Of a stretch of DNA of 64,000 nucleotides, positions 35,258 to 44,130 are shown one piece after another (within the stretch, counting starts at the first letter, position 1; each line of letters opens with the position of its first letter). A program made the translations under genes and the position numbers. The notes beneath the pieces are model-generated. The model was not told where the DNA came from and searched no databases. It saw only the letters and a program-made list of their open reading frames with translations. The stretch is from Pseudalkalibacillus sp052246725 (lineage in GTDB: Bacteria; Bacillota; Bacilli; Bacillales; Fictibacillaceae): assembly GCA_052246725.1 (NCBI GenBank), contig JBQQCL010000002.1, one strand, 5' to 3'.

Positions 35258-35345
35258 AAAACTTAGCAAAGCCAAGCCTTAGCGCAGGCTGAGCTTTAGT
35301 TGCCCTTATATTGAAGAAAGTATTTATACTTTCTTTAAGTGTAAC
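35258..35345. repeat. MITE-like 85-bp repeat C, copy 1
   Basis: From AAAGAAAACTTAGCAAAGCC to AAGAAAGTATTTATACTTTC and TTTAAGTG. The last part forms an AAGAAAGTAT/ATACTTTCTT hairpin. A second copy is inserted within repeat A copy 3 at 42540-42627. Confidence 0.85.
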
Positions 35346-35411
35346 AAACAACAAAACCAGGTCAAATTAAAAGGGGGACCGCATACATCGGTGGTCACCC
35401 CTACCTTCCTT

Positions 35412-36125
35412 TTAAAAACCATAGAATCCATTGAAAAAGCGATTAGCAAGGAAGGAGGTCAGTTTTGTCATCCAATCGAAATAGAGGAACACGCCCATGA
35501 ATATCATGATGGCCCCGCCTGCTTGCATCACTCTTCTGCTGTGCCGTTTGATCCAAGTCATCTGTCCCATGAAGAAGGACATGACGAAGAATGGAATTGA
35601 AAAACCGAGCACATAAGCTACCATATAAAACATCGCTTGCCCAGGGTTGGTAGCCGCTAAATAGATGACTCCAGATAGGATCGGTCCGGTGCACGGTGTC
35701 CATCCTGCTGCAAATCCCATGCCAATTCCAATTGAACCAAGGTATCCGGCAGGTCGTTTTTGAAACTTGAACCGTCGTTCTTTCATCAAAAAGTCTGGTT
35801 TGAATACACCTAAAACGACTAAACCGAAAAGGAATATCAAAATCGCACCGATTTGCCGGATCATATCTTTATATTGGAAAAAGAATGTTCCGAACCATGA
35901 TGTACTTAGACCCAGGAAAATGAAAATACTTGAAAAACCTACGAGAAAAAGTGCGGTATGGAGTATTGCCCGTTTTCTGAGCATCCCCTTTTCTTCTTTC
36001 AGTTCATGAACCGAAACACCGGTGATATATGACAAAAATGCTGGATATAACGGAAGGCAGCATGGTGAAATGAAAGATAAGAATCCAGCACCTAATGCCA
36101 AAAATACATTAATATCAGCGGCCAT
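35412..36125 (-). CDS. ccdA: CcdA thiol-disulfide membrane transporter
   Basis: Passes electrons across the membrane to keep apocytochrome c and spore-envelope thiols reduced. It has 237 residues and six membrane segments, with reactive cysteines in ISPCCLPLYPAFLSYITG and GWTPCTGPILSGVI. The RBS AGGTA with an upstream GGGG precedes the ATG. Neighbours are vanY-like upstream and mrpB downstream. Confidence 0.95.
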   Translation of the reverse strand: MAADINVFLALGAGFLSFISPCCLPLYPAFLSYITGVSVHELKEEKGMLRKRAILHTALFLVGFSSIFIFLGLSTSWFGTFFFQYKDMIRQIGAILIFLFGLVVLGVFKPDFLMKERRFKFQKRPAGYLGSIGIGMGFAAGWTPCTGPILSGVIYLAATNPGQAMFYMVAYVLGFSIPFFVMSFFMGQMTWIKRHSRRVMQAGGAIMIFMGVFLYFDWMTKLTSFLANRFFNGFYGF

Positions 36126-36167
36126 TACCTCAACCCCTCGTCCGCTATTGAAGAATCTACTTTAAGT

Positions 36168-37040
36168 CTACTCTGTTGAATTGACAGGTTCAACTGGTGC
36201 ACCAAGGTATTCTTCAAGTGTCAGATTTTGTTCATAAATGGCTTTAGCATGTTCCTTGCCGACATAGCGTAAATGCCAAGGTTCATATTGATAGCCGGTG
36301 ACTCCTTCTTTCCCCTTCGGATAACGGACGATAAAGCCATATTTATGGGCATTGTCCTTCACCCATTTGCCTGCTGTCGTTTCACCAAATTCTTCAATTA
36401 AGCCAAAATCAACTTCTGGAGACGTCACATCCATGGTCAACCCTGTCTGATGTTCACTCTGACCAGCTTGCGCGCTATATTTGTTTGCTTCCTCATGACC
36501 ATTCTTCTCTGCATTTGAAGCGAAGATTGATTTTTGAGTGGAATATGAACGATATCCGGATTGAGCTAATAATGGAATTCCGTCTGTTTCCGCTTGAGCA
36601 AACATTTCTTCAATCGCCTCTGCAGCAACCTCCTGCATCTGCTTTTTAGGATGATCCTCTTCGAAAGTGAATGGAATTTCCGGAACTGTCAATGTTTCAG
36701 GAATAAAGTCCTCAGGCAGGTTCCGTTCTTTGTTGACTAAGACCAATGGATCCATCACATTCGTAACGATTTTTTCACCATCTGCATTTACGGTGACCGT
36801 TTCTTCAGGAGAAGGAAGCTCCGGACCTTTGTCAGCTTCTTTCTCTTCTTCATCAGTATTTTGATCACTTTGATCATCTTGTTCCGGCTCTTTTGCATCG
36901 TCCTCTTTCTCTCCGGAAGGTTGTTCAGATGGCTGTTCTTCGGTCTGATCCTTTTTCTCAAAAGGATTCGGGATGGAAGAACAACCTGATAATAATAAAG
37001 ATAGACTTGTAAAACTTATTAAAATCGTACGTATTTTCAT
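36168..37040 (-). CDS. VanY-type D-alanyl-D-alanine carboxypeptidase lipoprotein (M15B)
   Basis: A 290-residue lipoprotein (lipobox LLSGCSS) with a long acidic linker (about 28-80) and a C-terminal zinc peptidase domain. The M15 motifs are visible: SGYRSYSTQKSIFAS, QAGQSEHQTGLTMDVT (His and Asp ligands) and EPWHLRYVG (Glu catalyst and His ligand). It trims the terminal D-Ala of peptidoglycan stem peptides outside the membrane. It resembles chromosomal YodJ/VanY enzymes rather than a resistance operon. Confidence 0.92.
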   Translation of the reverse strand: MKIRTILISFTSLSLLLSGCSSIPNPFEKKDQTEEQPSEQPSGEKEDDAKEPEQDDQSDQNTDEEEKEADKGPELPSPEETVTVNADGEKIVTNVMDPLVLVNKERNLPEDFIPETLTVPEIPFTFEEDHPKKQMQEVAAEAIEEMFAQAETDGIPLLAQSGYRSYSTQKSIFASNAEKNGHEEANKYSAQAGQSEHQTGLTMDVTSPEVDFGLIEEFGETTAGKWVKDNAHKYGFIVRYPKGKEGVTGYQYEPWHLRYVGKEHAKAIYEQNLTLEEYLGAPVEPVNSTE

Positions 37041-37060
37041 GGTTTCACACCTTTATGTCT

Positions 37061-37612
37061 TCAATTCTGTTTTTTCATCATTGTTCGCAGGCTTAGAAGA
37101 AATGCGATACTCACGCCCATCAATATCATCTTTCCAAGCATATTCCATTCTAGCACCTGAGTGACTGCTAAAGCTTCTAATAGTAGTGCAGGAAACTTCC
37201 CCAAGGTGCTGGCTGCAAAAAATGTCCATATGGAAACAATGCCGATTGCAGAGAAAAACGTTACCACACCTGATGGCATGAAGGGCATGAGCCTGAGGCC
37301 AAAAATAAATAAGAATGCTTTCTTCCCTTCCAGCTCAATCAATCTCTTAGCTTTTGAATAGCGTTCCAGTTTTGTCCGGGTAAATTTCCTGAATCCTTTC
37401 CGATACAAAAGGAAGGCTAAGAGAGCACCTGCTGCCTCCCCTGCAAAGGAGATGGCAGTACCCCAAAAGAATCCGAAAAAATAAAGATTTGCAGCCGTCA
37501 AAAAATAACTCGGAAGAAAACCAGAAATCGCAATCAATATATTCAATGTAACACTGATCAGAACAGCAAGATGAGGGTAATCTCGAAACAGACTGATGAT
37601 TGTATCTCCCAT
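37061..37612 (-). CDS. TVP38/TMEM64-family membrane protein
   Basis: A 183-residue protein of the DedA-related VTT/SNARE-associated superfamily with four or five membrane segments. The conserved region ISFAGEAAGALLAFLLYRKG and the FGLRLMPFMPSGVVTFFSA block are visible. Related proteins act in lipid scrambling or envelope homeostasis; the role here is unknown. The RBS GAGAGGGTA precedes the ATG. Confidence 0.88.
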   Translation of the reverse strand: MGDTIISLFRDYPHLAVLISVTLNILIAISGFLPSYFLTAANLYFFGFFWGTAISFAGEAAGALLAFLLYRKGFRKFTRTKLERYSKAKRLIELEGKKAFLFIFGLRLMPFMPSGVVTFFSAIGIVSIWTFFAASTLGKFPALLLEALAVTQVLEWNMLGKMILMGVSIAFLLSLRTMMKKQN

Positions 37613-37696
37613 TACCCTCTCTCCTCACATCATGATTGATTCATTCATTTTATTAGACGTATCTTATACCCTTCTTGTTTCATACCAATTCATAGA

Positions 37697-38761
37697 TCAA
37701 CAATATGAATGATGTTGAAGCTTTTGAATCATATTCTTCACTTTCTCTAAGCCATCTTCAAGATTTTCGATAGCTAAATCAATGCCAGGTGAACAATATT
37801 GATGCGCAGTGAAATTGTATTTTGGATCATAATAGGATTTTAACAAAGCTCGGACTACATTTTCATAATCTTTAACATGAAAGGAAAGCAGCATCCTCTC
37901 ATACACCTCAGAATCGAGTCGTTTCTTCAATAGGTGCAAAGCCTCCCCGATCTGATCATGAAACAGCTCTGGCTGATAAGTTTCACAAATCGATTGGACT
38001 CGGCTTTCTAATGGATAATGAATATGGAGCCGCTTCCCTTCTTCTTTTCCTCTTAAAATCCAGTCTGGTACAATCACCCGGCCGATCCGTTTACTCTCAG
38101 ACTCGATAATGAAATACGGTTGTTGGTCGATTTGTTCGAGACGCCGGAATAAGTCACGATCGAACATTTTTTGTGAACGACCTTCGTTCCCGATTTCTCC
38201 GAAAATGGAGCCTCGATGTCCTGCCAGTCTTTCAAGGTTGATGACAGGATAGCCTTCCTCCTGAAGGATTTCCAATATGTCTGTCTTTCTGGTCCCCGTC
38301 AATCCTTCAAGCACGATGAACGGTTTCGGAGTTTCAGAATATTGTTCTAACTTAGCCGTAATATATTGGCGGTAGGAGCGGATCCCGCCGATCAGCTGAC
38401 AGCAATCAAGACCCATCAGCTTCATGACTGAGGCAAAACTGTTGCTTCTCATACCGCCGCGAGCACAATAGATCAAGTATGGCTTGCTATCTGAATCAGC
38501 TAAGCCTTTCAATCGTTCAACCATTTGAGGGAGCTTCGGTGAAACAATGGAGAGACCGAGCATTTTCGCTTCTTCCTTTCCGATCTGCTTGTAGGTGGTC
38601 CCAACTTCCTCCCGCTCTTCATTGCTGAAAATCGGCACATTGGTCGCTCCTTCGATATGGAACTCTTGAAACTCCTTCGGTGATCGGACATCGATTATAT
38701 GAAAATCTGCTAGATTGATCGATTCAATAGGAACAACTGGTACTGACCTGATTTCTGACAT
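37697..38761 (-). CDS. mnmH: tRNA 2-selenouridine synthase
   Basis: Replaces sulfur with selenium at wobble 2-thiouridine of tRNA-Lys/Glu/Gln, using selenophosphate from SelD. It has 354 residues. The N-terminal rhodanese domain has FHIIDVRSPKEF and catalytic Cys in LIYCARGGMRSNS. The C-terminal P-loop domain has VLEGLTGTRKTDIL. It is outside the selA-selB locus but completes the genome's selenium use. It is monocistronic. Confidence 0.94.
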   Translation of the reverse strand: MSEIRSVPVVPIESINLADFHIIDVRSPKEFQEFHIEGATNVPIFSNEEREEVGTTYKQIGKEEAKMLGLSIVSPKLPQMVERLKGLADSDSKPYLIYCARGGMRSNSFASVMKLMGLDCCQLIGGIRSYRQYITAKLEQYSETPKPFIVLEGLTGTRKTDILEILQEEGYPVINLERLAGHRGSIFGEIGNEGRSQKMFDRDLFRRLEQIDQQPYFIIESESKRIGRVIVPDWILRGKEEGKRLHIHYPLESRVQSICETYQPELFHDQIGEALHLLKKRLDSEVYERMLLSFHVKDYENVVRALLKSYYDPKYNFTAHQYCSPGIDLAIENLEDGLEKVKNMIQKLQHHSYC

Positions 38762-38888
38762 GCTATCAATCCCTTTTCTGACTATTCAAATCGTACCTTC
38801 ATCGATTTATATTCGTCAAGGTATATACAACTTAATTCATGAATTAGACATTACTATTCACAGTATAACCGATAGATTTTCATTTAAA

Positions 38889-38912
38889 AAAGCACTCATC
38901 AATTTGAGTGCT
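38889..38912 (-). terminator. yneF terminator
   Basis: AAGCACTCA and TGAGTGCTT form a stem followed by a T-run on the minus strand. Confidence 0.85.
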
Positions 38913-38922
38913 TGTCCACCAT

Positions 38923-39138
38923 CTATTTCATTTGTTTCTGCATTGCTTGCATCATCTGATTTATCTTCTTCTGGGATGGTTTTTGTCCCATCTGCATCAT
39001 CATCACGCGTAACATGTTTTCGTTAATCGGTGGATTCTTCTTAAGATAACTCATCATATATTTGCGGGCAATAAAAAAGCCAAGCGCAGCACCAGCGAGC
39101 AACGCAACAAAGCCCACAACAAAATACATCCAATCCAT
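38923..39138 (-). CDS. yneF: UPF0154 membrane protein YneF
   Basis: A 71-residue protein with one N-terminal membrane segment (VVGFVALLAGAALGFFIARK) and a Met/Gln/Lys-rich tail (RVMMMQMGQKPSQKKINQMM). This is the YneF (UPF0154) family found across Firmicutes. Function unknown. It follows sirA, as in B. subtilis. Confidence 0.95.
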   Translation of the reverse strand: MDWMYFVVGFVALLAGAALGFFIARKYMMSYLKKNPPINENMLRVMMMQMGQKPSQKKINQMMQAMQKQMK

Positions 39139-39417
39139 GCTAAAACTTCTCCCTTCTGGTTGTCTAGAACTAGTGTACTATAAATTCCATTTCAAACTCA
39201 ATATTTGGACTGCAATTTTTTAAAAGAATTGGATTTGTTTTTCTTAACTATGGTTTTCGGCATTCACTTAAAGTCGAGAACATCGAAGAAGATTTGACTC
39301 TATCAAAAAACGTCAAATGTTGATAAAAGTGAAAAAATGTACATATATCTTGAGAAATGTTTAATAAACTGGGAAAAGAAATGTACATAAATCGAATATG
39401 TTCAATAAACACTCACC
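39139..39417. other. Intergenic sequence between sirA and yneF
   Basis: AT-rich, with ATGTACATA repeated at about 39337 and 39380. It probably holds the yneF promoter. No gene seen. Confidence 0.5.
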
Positions 39418-39858
39418 TTAGATGTAGTGGGCTTGCTTGATCGGACTCAGCCATCCGATACTGTTCCCTTCCAAATCGACTGCTAGAAAGGAGCTCTCGA
39501 TTCTCCGCAAATGCTCGAATACCAATGTTTCGGCTTCAAAACTCCCGGTTGAAATAAGCGACAGTTTCCTCCCCTTATTCGTCACGACAGCCCTGCTGCC
39601 TGTTGAATAGATAGTCAACTGCTGCTTTTCCTTCTTCATTTTGAATCCTTTTTGCATTGAATCAATCTTATTCATATGGTAATCAAACACGTGAAACGGA
39701 ATCGATCGGGTAATATATTTATATTGTCGATCAATGATTTCAACTAATGATGGAACAGGACGAGAAGCCTCAACAAAAAAATGATAAAGAACCTGTTCCC
39801 GACCAAAATAATGAAAAGCGACTTCTTTTTCGATCAAGTAAATATCATAGTTTCGCAC
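39418..39858 (-). CDS. sirA: Sporulation inhibitor of replication SirA
   Basis: Binds DnaA domain I to stop new rounds of replication at the start of sporulation. It has 146 residues. It parallels B. subtilis SirA (YneE) in the N-terminal YLIEKEVAFHYFGREQVL, the central QYKYITRSIPFHV and the C-terminal FLAVDLEGNSIGWLSPIK. It lies between tkt and yneF as in B. subtilis. Confidence 0.9.
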   Translation of the reverse strand: MRNYDIYLIEKEVAFHYFGREQVLYHFFVEASRPVPSLVEIIDRQYKYITRSIPFHVFDYHMNKIDSMQKGFKMKKEKQQLTIYSTGSRAVVTNKGRKLSLISTGSFEAETLVFEHLRRIESSFLAVDLEGNSIGWLSPIKQAHYI

Positions 39859-39987
39859 CGATATTCACTCCTATTTCCAGACTTGTCCATCTAGTATATC
39901 GAAGCGCAGGAAAAAGTGGTGTCAATCGGTGTAGGTTGTCAATGACTAGTTTTGTCGAATACCTGGAGATTACTTTTTGTAAATGCA

Positions 39988-40019
39988 AAAAACACCAGGC
40001 GTTTAGTGACCTGGTGTTC
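39988..40019. terminator. tkt terminator
   Basis: AACACCAGG and CCTGGTGTT form a stem just after the tkt stop. Confidence 0.8.
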
Positions 40020-40034
40020 ATCATTTGAATAAAT

Positions 40035-42032
40035 TTAGTTGTTCAATAATGCTTTCACTTTTGCAACAACTTTTTCAACTGTAAAACCATATTCCTTGAT
40101 GACTCTGTCACCAGGGGCAGAAGCTCCGAATCGGTCGATTGCAAGGACATCCCCTTCATCTCCGGTGTATTTGTGCCAGCCGTGAGATGCTCCCATTTCG
40201 ATTGCAAGACGTTTCTTGATCGCTTTAGGTATGACGCTATCTTTATAATCTTGTGGCTGTTCCTCAAATCGATCCCATGATGGCATGCTTACAACAGAAA
40301 CATTGATTCCTTCCTGTTCAAGCGCTTCTTTCGCTTCGACTGCAAGAGATACCTCTGAACCTGTAGCAAGTAACAGCACATCAGCTGGTCCTTCCGTAGC
40401 AGGTTCTACCACATATGCCCCTTTACGTACTCCATCTTCGTTAGAACCTTTCAATGTAGGAACGCCTTGTCTTGTCAATACGAGTGCAGTAGGATTCGAC
40501 TGACTCTCAAGTGCAATTTTCCATGCTGCCACGGCTTCGTTACCGTCAGCAGGTCGGATGATGCTAAGATTAGGCATCGCACGTAAAGAAGAAAGCTGCT
40601 CAACTGGTTCGTGGGTAGGTCCGTCTTCACCAACCGCGATGGAATCGTGAGTCAGTACATATGTCACAGGAAGTCCCATCAAGGCAGAGAGTCTCATAGC
40701 AGGGCGAAGATAATCTGAGAATACGAAGAATGTACCACCATATACCTTCAAGCCTCCATGCAACTGCATACCGTTAAGTGCAGCTGCCATAGCAAATTCA
40801 CGGACACCGAACCAGATATTACGGCCACTGTAGTCGTTACGTGAGAATGTTCCTTTGTCTTTCATCATCGTTTTGTTCGAGCCAGCGAGATCTGCAGAAC
40901 CGCCGAAGAAATTGGGTACGCGGTTAGCAATTGCATTCAGCGCTTCACCAGATGATGCACGTGTTGCAAGCTTGTCTTCTCCAGCAACATATTGCGGAAG
41001 CTCAGCATCCCATCCTTCAGGCAATTCTCCTTTAATCGCTTTCGATAATTGACCTGCTAGCTCAGGGTGTTTCTGTTGATACGCTTCAAACAATTCATTC
41101 CATTGTTGTTCCTTTTGAGCACCTTTTTCTTGAAGTTGACTGAAGTGGTCTCTCACTTCATTCGGAACATGAAAATCTTCTTCAAATGTCCACTTGTACG
41201 CTTCCTTTGTCAATTTGATTTCATCTGTTCCAAGCGGTGCACCGTGAGAAGCAGATTTTCCGGATTTATTCGGTGAACCGTGACCGATGACTGTTTTCAC
41301 TTCAATCAAAGTAGGACGGTCCGTGTTGGCTCTAGCTTCAGCAATTGCTTTGTCCAATGTGTCAAAATCAGTTCCTTCTTCTACGTAGATTACTTGCCAG
41401 CCGTAAGCTTCAAAACGATCTTTAACACTTTCAGAGAAGGACATGTGAAGGTCACCATCGAGAGAAATATCGTTGGAATCATACATGACGATCAAACGAC
41501 CAAGACGCAGATGCCCTGCAAGAGATGCAGCTTCCGCTGATACACCTTCCATCAAATCACCATCACCACAGATGCTGTAGGTATAGTGATCAACAACATT
41601 GAAATCATCACGATTGTATGTAGCAGCCAAATGACGTTCTGCCATCGCCATACCAACGGCCATTGCAACTCCTTGACCTAGTGGTCCTGTAGTTGCTTCA
41701 ACACCTGGTGTATCTCCGTATTCAGGATGTCCTGGTGTCTTGCTCCCCCATTGTCGGAAGTTCTTCAAATCTTCTAATGATACGTCGTATCCGAAAAGAT
41801 GCAGCAGACTATATAAAAGCATGGAACCGTGACCAGCTGATAACACAAAACGGTCTCTATTGAACCAATCAGGGTTTAATGGGTTATGGTTCATATGCTT
41901 ACTCCATAATGCATAAGCCATCGGCGCAGCGCCCATTGGCATACCTGGATGTCCAGAATTTGCTTTTTCTACGCTATCGATGGACAAAGTACGAATTGTA
42001 TTGATTGATAATTGCTCAATTGAAGTTGACAC
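40035..42032 (-). CDS. tkt: Transketolase
   Basis: Thiamine-diphosphate enzyme of the non-oxidative pentose phosphate pathway; 665 residues, full length. Visible motifs: NSGHPGMPMGAAPMAYALW, the ThDP/Mg site SICGDGDLMEGVSAEAASLA, LIVMYDSNDISLDGD, and THDSIAVGEDGPTHEPVEQL in the pyrimidine domain. A monocistronic terminator follows. The position next to sirA and ynzC follows the B. subtilis order. Confidence 0.97.
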   Translation of the reverse strand: MSTSIEQLSINTIRTLSIDSVEKANSGHPGMPMGAAPMAYALWSKHMNHNPLNPDWFNRDRFVLSAGHGSMLLYSLLHLFGYDVSLEDLKNFRQWGSKTPGHPEYGDTPGVEATTGPLGQGVAMAVGMAMAERHLAATYNRDDFNVVDHYTYSICGDGDLMEGVSAEAASLAGHLRLGRLIVMYDSNDISLDGDLHMSFSESVKDRFEAYGWQVIYVEEGTDFDTLDKAIAEARANTDRPTLIEVKTVIGHGSPNKSGKSASHGAPLGTDEIKLTKEAYKWTFEEDFHVPNEVRDHFSQLQEKGAQKEQQWNELFEAYQQKHPELAGQLSKAIKGELPEGWDAELPQYVAGEDKLATRASSGEALNAIANRVPNFFGGSADLAGSNKTMMKDKGTFSRNDYSGRNIWFGVREFAMAAALNGMQLHGGLKVYGGTFFVFSDYLRPAMRLSALMGLPVTYVLTHDSIAVGEDGPTHEPVEQLSSLRAMPNLSIIRPADGNEAVAAWKIALESQSNPTALVLTRQGVPTLKGSNEDGVRKGAYVVEPATEGPADVLLLATGSEVSLAVEAKEALEQEGINVSVVSMPSWDRFEEQPQDYKDSVIPKAIKKRLAIEMGASHGWHKYTGDEGDVLAIDRFGASAPGDRVIKEYGFTVEKVVAKVKALLNN

Positions 42033-42186
42033 GACGATTCATCCTTTCTTGTTACACCTTTATTCTTTCATTCCTTTTCCATGATATACTCTCTAATCAA
42101 AATTCACAAGACTCGGGGTCATTCGTCATAAAAATTCAAAATTGTACGGATTTTAAACAAAGCTATCTTTGAGATTTGTTATTCTA

Positions 42187-42657
42187 AAAGGCTCTTTTCT
42201 AAAAGATTGCTGCTTTTGAGTTAGTTTTAAATACTCAACTTGTGCAAGTTGATTGGAGAGCAAGGTGCGAGACTCCTCGAAATTGAAAATCGCATTTTCT
42301 TCGTGCGATGTAACGCTGCCGAAGCTTTCCTTGTCCTGCGGGGTCAGCGTGCCTACTACCTGAATAATCTCCTCGCAAGGCATGCGACGAGGAAGCTCGC
42401 TTCGACAGGACTTTCTTGTAGACGCAGGAGCACAAATGCTTCCTTGAAAAGGAGACTCCTGAGGTCGCAAGGCAATGAGTGGGCTCACCGCACGCCCCGC
42501 GGAAAGCGAGCATCCTGGAGCGGAATTCAACGGCTCTTAAAGAAAACTTGGCGAGACCAAGCCTTTTGTAGGTCGAGCCTTAGTTGCCCTTATACTGAAG
42601 AAAGTATTTTATACTTTCTTTAAGTGCAAGAGCAACCAAGTTTGCGAAAACAGCCTT
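42187..42657 (+). repeat. Dispersed repeat family A, copy 3, with nested insertions
   Basis: Matches 2405-2721 end to end. Two extra segments interrupt it: about 60 bp after GAGACTCCT (42280-42338), and the 85-bp repeat C at 42540-42627 within CTCTTAA/CAAGAGCAAC. ORFs across it are artefacts. Confidence 0.9.
42540..42627. repeat. MITE-like 85-bp repeat C, copy 2
   Basis: Matches 35258-35345, including the AAGAAAGTAT...ATACTTTCTT hairpin. It is inserted in repeat A copy 3, so its movement postdates that copy. Confidence 0.85.
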
Positions 42658-42726
42658 CTAAAATGTTGATTTTTTCAGCAGAACACAGGGTTTCATAATC
42701 AAGTCATAGTATAGCATGCAAAACAA

Positions 42727-42764
42727 AAATGCCTCTACCATCTGTTATGGTACAGGCATTTCTT
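42727..42764 (-). terminator. Terminator after the second HesB-like gene
   Basis: AATGCCTCTACCAT pairs with ATGGTACAGGCATT and leads into a T-run on the minus strand. Confidence 0.85.
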
Positions 42765-42777
42765 TAAGTATCTTCAA

Positions 42778-43056
42778 TTAAGCTATACTCGGTAATTCAA
42801 TTTGGAAATGATCAGTGGAATCATCATAGTCCATTTTCATTTCTTCTACAAACCAAACTTCATGAGGTCTAACAAAAAAGCGGATTCCATCAACTTCCTG
42901 TACGTAATCATCGTCCATTGGCAGGCCACGTTCTACACCAATACATAGTCCTGATTCACTTCCTGCATATCGGCAGAATAGTTGAAGTGCATCCCCGTTT
43001 TCCAATCCCATTTCTTGTCTGTACATTTCCACTACTGGACTTGTAATTGAGAACAT
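42778..43056 (-). CDS. HesB/YneR-like protein, diverged paralogue
   Basis: Protein of 92 residues starting MFSITSPVVEMYRQEMGLEN, aligned in layout with YneR at 3886-4182 (same length, same GLCIGVERG/GYSLGIS position and IRFFVRPHEVWFVE end). The GGC cysteine of YneR is replaced (RYAGSESGLC), with Cys shifted. The ATG at 43056 is chosen over the frame opening at 43101 because GGGAG lies upstream. Function unknown; iron-sulfur handling is only a family guess. Confidence 0.82.
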   Translation of the reverse strand: MFSITSPVVEMYRQEMGLENGDALQLFCRYAGSESGLCIGVERGLPMDDDYVQEVDGIRFFVRPHEVWFVEEMKMDYDDSTDHFQIELPSIA

Positions 43057-43125
43057 CAGTTCATCCACTCCCTCAGCTGTTGTTATATAACAGTATATCA
43101 AAAACTAGAACTGATGCAATACAAA

Positions 43126-43167
43126 AACAAGCCTAATTTGAACTCTTTTTCAAATCAGGCTTGTTTA
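43126..43167 (-). terminator. ynzC terminator
   Basis: AACAAGCCTAATTTGAA pairs with TTCAAATCAGGCTTGTT directly after the ynzC stop. Confidence 0.88.
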
Positions 43168-43401
43168 TTAGTGATAACGCTTCTTTTCATTTTTTAATTT
43201 GTCAGGGGTGACGTCATTTCCTTCAGGATCAACAACCTTTATCGAGCGTAATTGATTCTTGAAACCACCGCGGAATGCTTTCAAATATTCTTTTCGCAAT
43301 TTTTGTTGTTCTTCCTGTTCTTTCTTATTTAAACCTTCGTTCTTTGCTTTTCGTGCAAGTTCATTGATCCGATCTATTTTTTGTTTCGATAGCATTGCCA
43401 T
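43168..43401 (-). CDS. ynzC: DUF896 protein YnzC
   Basis: A 77-residue charged helical protein with the DUF896 pattern: IDRINELARKAKNEGLNKKE followed by QKLRKEYLKAFRGGFKNQL. It belongs to the yneA-yneB-ynzC SOS operon of B. subtilis and keeps that order here. Function unknown. Confidence 0.95.
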   Translation of the reverse strand: MAMLSKQKIDRINELARKAKNEGLNKKEQEEQQKLRKEYLKAFRGGFKNQLRSIKVVDPEGNDVTPDKLKNEKKRYH

Positions 43402-43454
43402 ACTCCTTTTACAAGACTTGATTATTTTATTCTAACGTATTTCCAATCATATTT

Positions 43455-44108
43455 CTAATCATCTGTCCGGTCACTATTGTTCTGATGATCCTGGTAACGC
43501 CTATGTACTGTAGCTTTTGAGACATCATAGCCAAATCCTTGTAAAGTCGTGGCAATCTCCTGGAACGTCAAATCCAAGTTTCTAAGACGAACAATTTCTT
43601 CGGTTGGGATCTCTTTCTTATCACGTCCGCCTTGATTCAAGTTAGATAGATTCTTTTCAGGTCGATATCCACCCTCAACAGCGCGCTTCATACCTCTCTT
43701 TATCTTAGCGTTATGAAGTTTTCGCTGGTAATCTTCAACTAAACTTACGATTTCAAGAACCATCGAGTCAGCCTCTGTCAATTGGAGTTCGCCCTGTTCA
43801 CTGATTGTAAAACATTTCACTCCATACTTACCTAGAGTATGAAGAATCGCGATTTTCGCACTTCCTCTTCCGATTCTTGTTTCATCCTGGACAAGGAGGA
43901 CATCTATTTTTTCATCCTTTGCAAGATCTAAAACTTGCAGCATCCCTTCACGATCAACATCATATCCACTCTTCATTTCATGGATCGATTCAACGACCGT
44001 GAAGTTAAAATGATCGGCTAATTGATTCAGTTCAGCTTCCTGACGTTCAAGTGAGGATGCCTGTGTTTCCTTTTCAGTACTTACCCTGCAATAAATGAGT
44101 GCTCTCAT
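43455..44108 (-). CDS. yneB: Serine recombinase/resolvase YneB
   Basis: A 217-residue small serine recombinase with an intact nucleophile (IYCRVSTEKETQ), the LLVQDETRIGRGSAKI block, an EDYQRKLHNAKIKRGM helix and a C-terminal helix-turn-helix. In B. subtilis it is part of the LexA-controlled yneA operon. It contrasts with the 25.2-kb recombinase, which has lost the serine. Confidence 0.94.
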   Translation of the reverse strand: MRALIYCRVSTEKETQASSLERQEAELNQLADHFNFTVVESIHEMKSGYDVDREGMLQVLDLAKDEKIDVLLVQDETRIGRGSAKIAILHTLGKYGVKCFTISEQGELQLTEADSMVLEIVSLVEDYQRKLHNAKIKRGMKRAVEGGYRPEKNLSNLNQGGRDKKEIPTEEIVRLRNLDLTFQEIATTLQGFGYDVSKATVHRRYQDHQNNSDRTDD

Positions 44109-44130
44109 AATATGTTCCCTTCACAGTGTA

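Larger units (their letters stand above)
42033..42777. other. Intergenic region with composite repeat
   Basis: 745 bp without a gene. The first 150 bp are the tkt upstream region. 42187-42657 is family A repeat copy 3 carrying two insertions. Confidence 0.7.
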
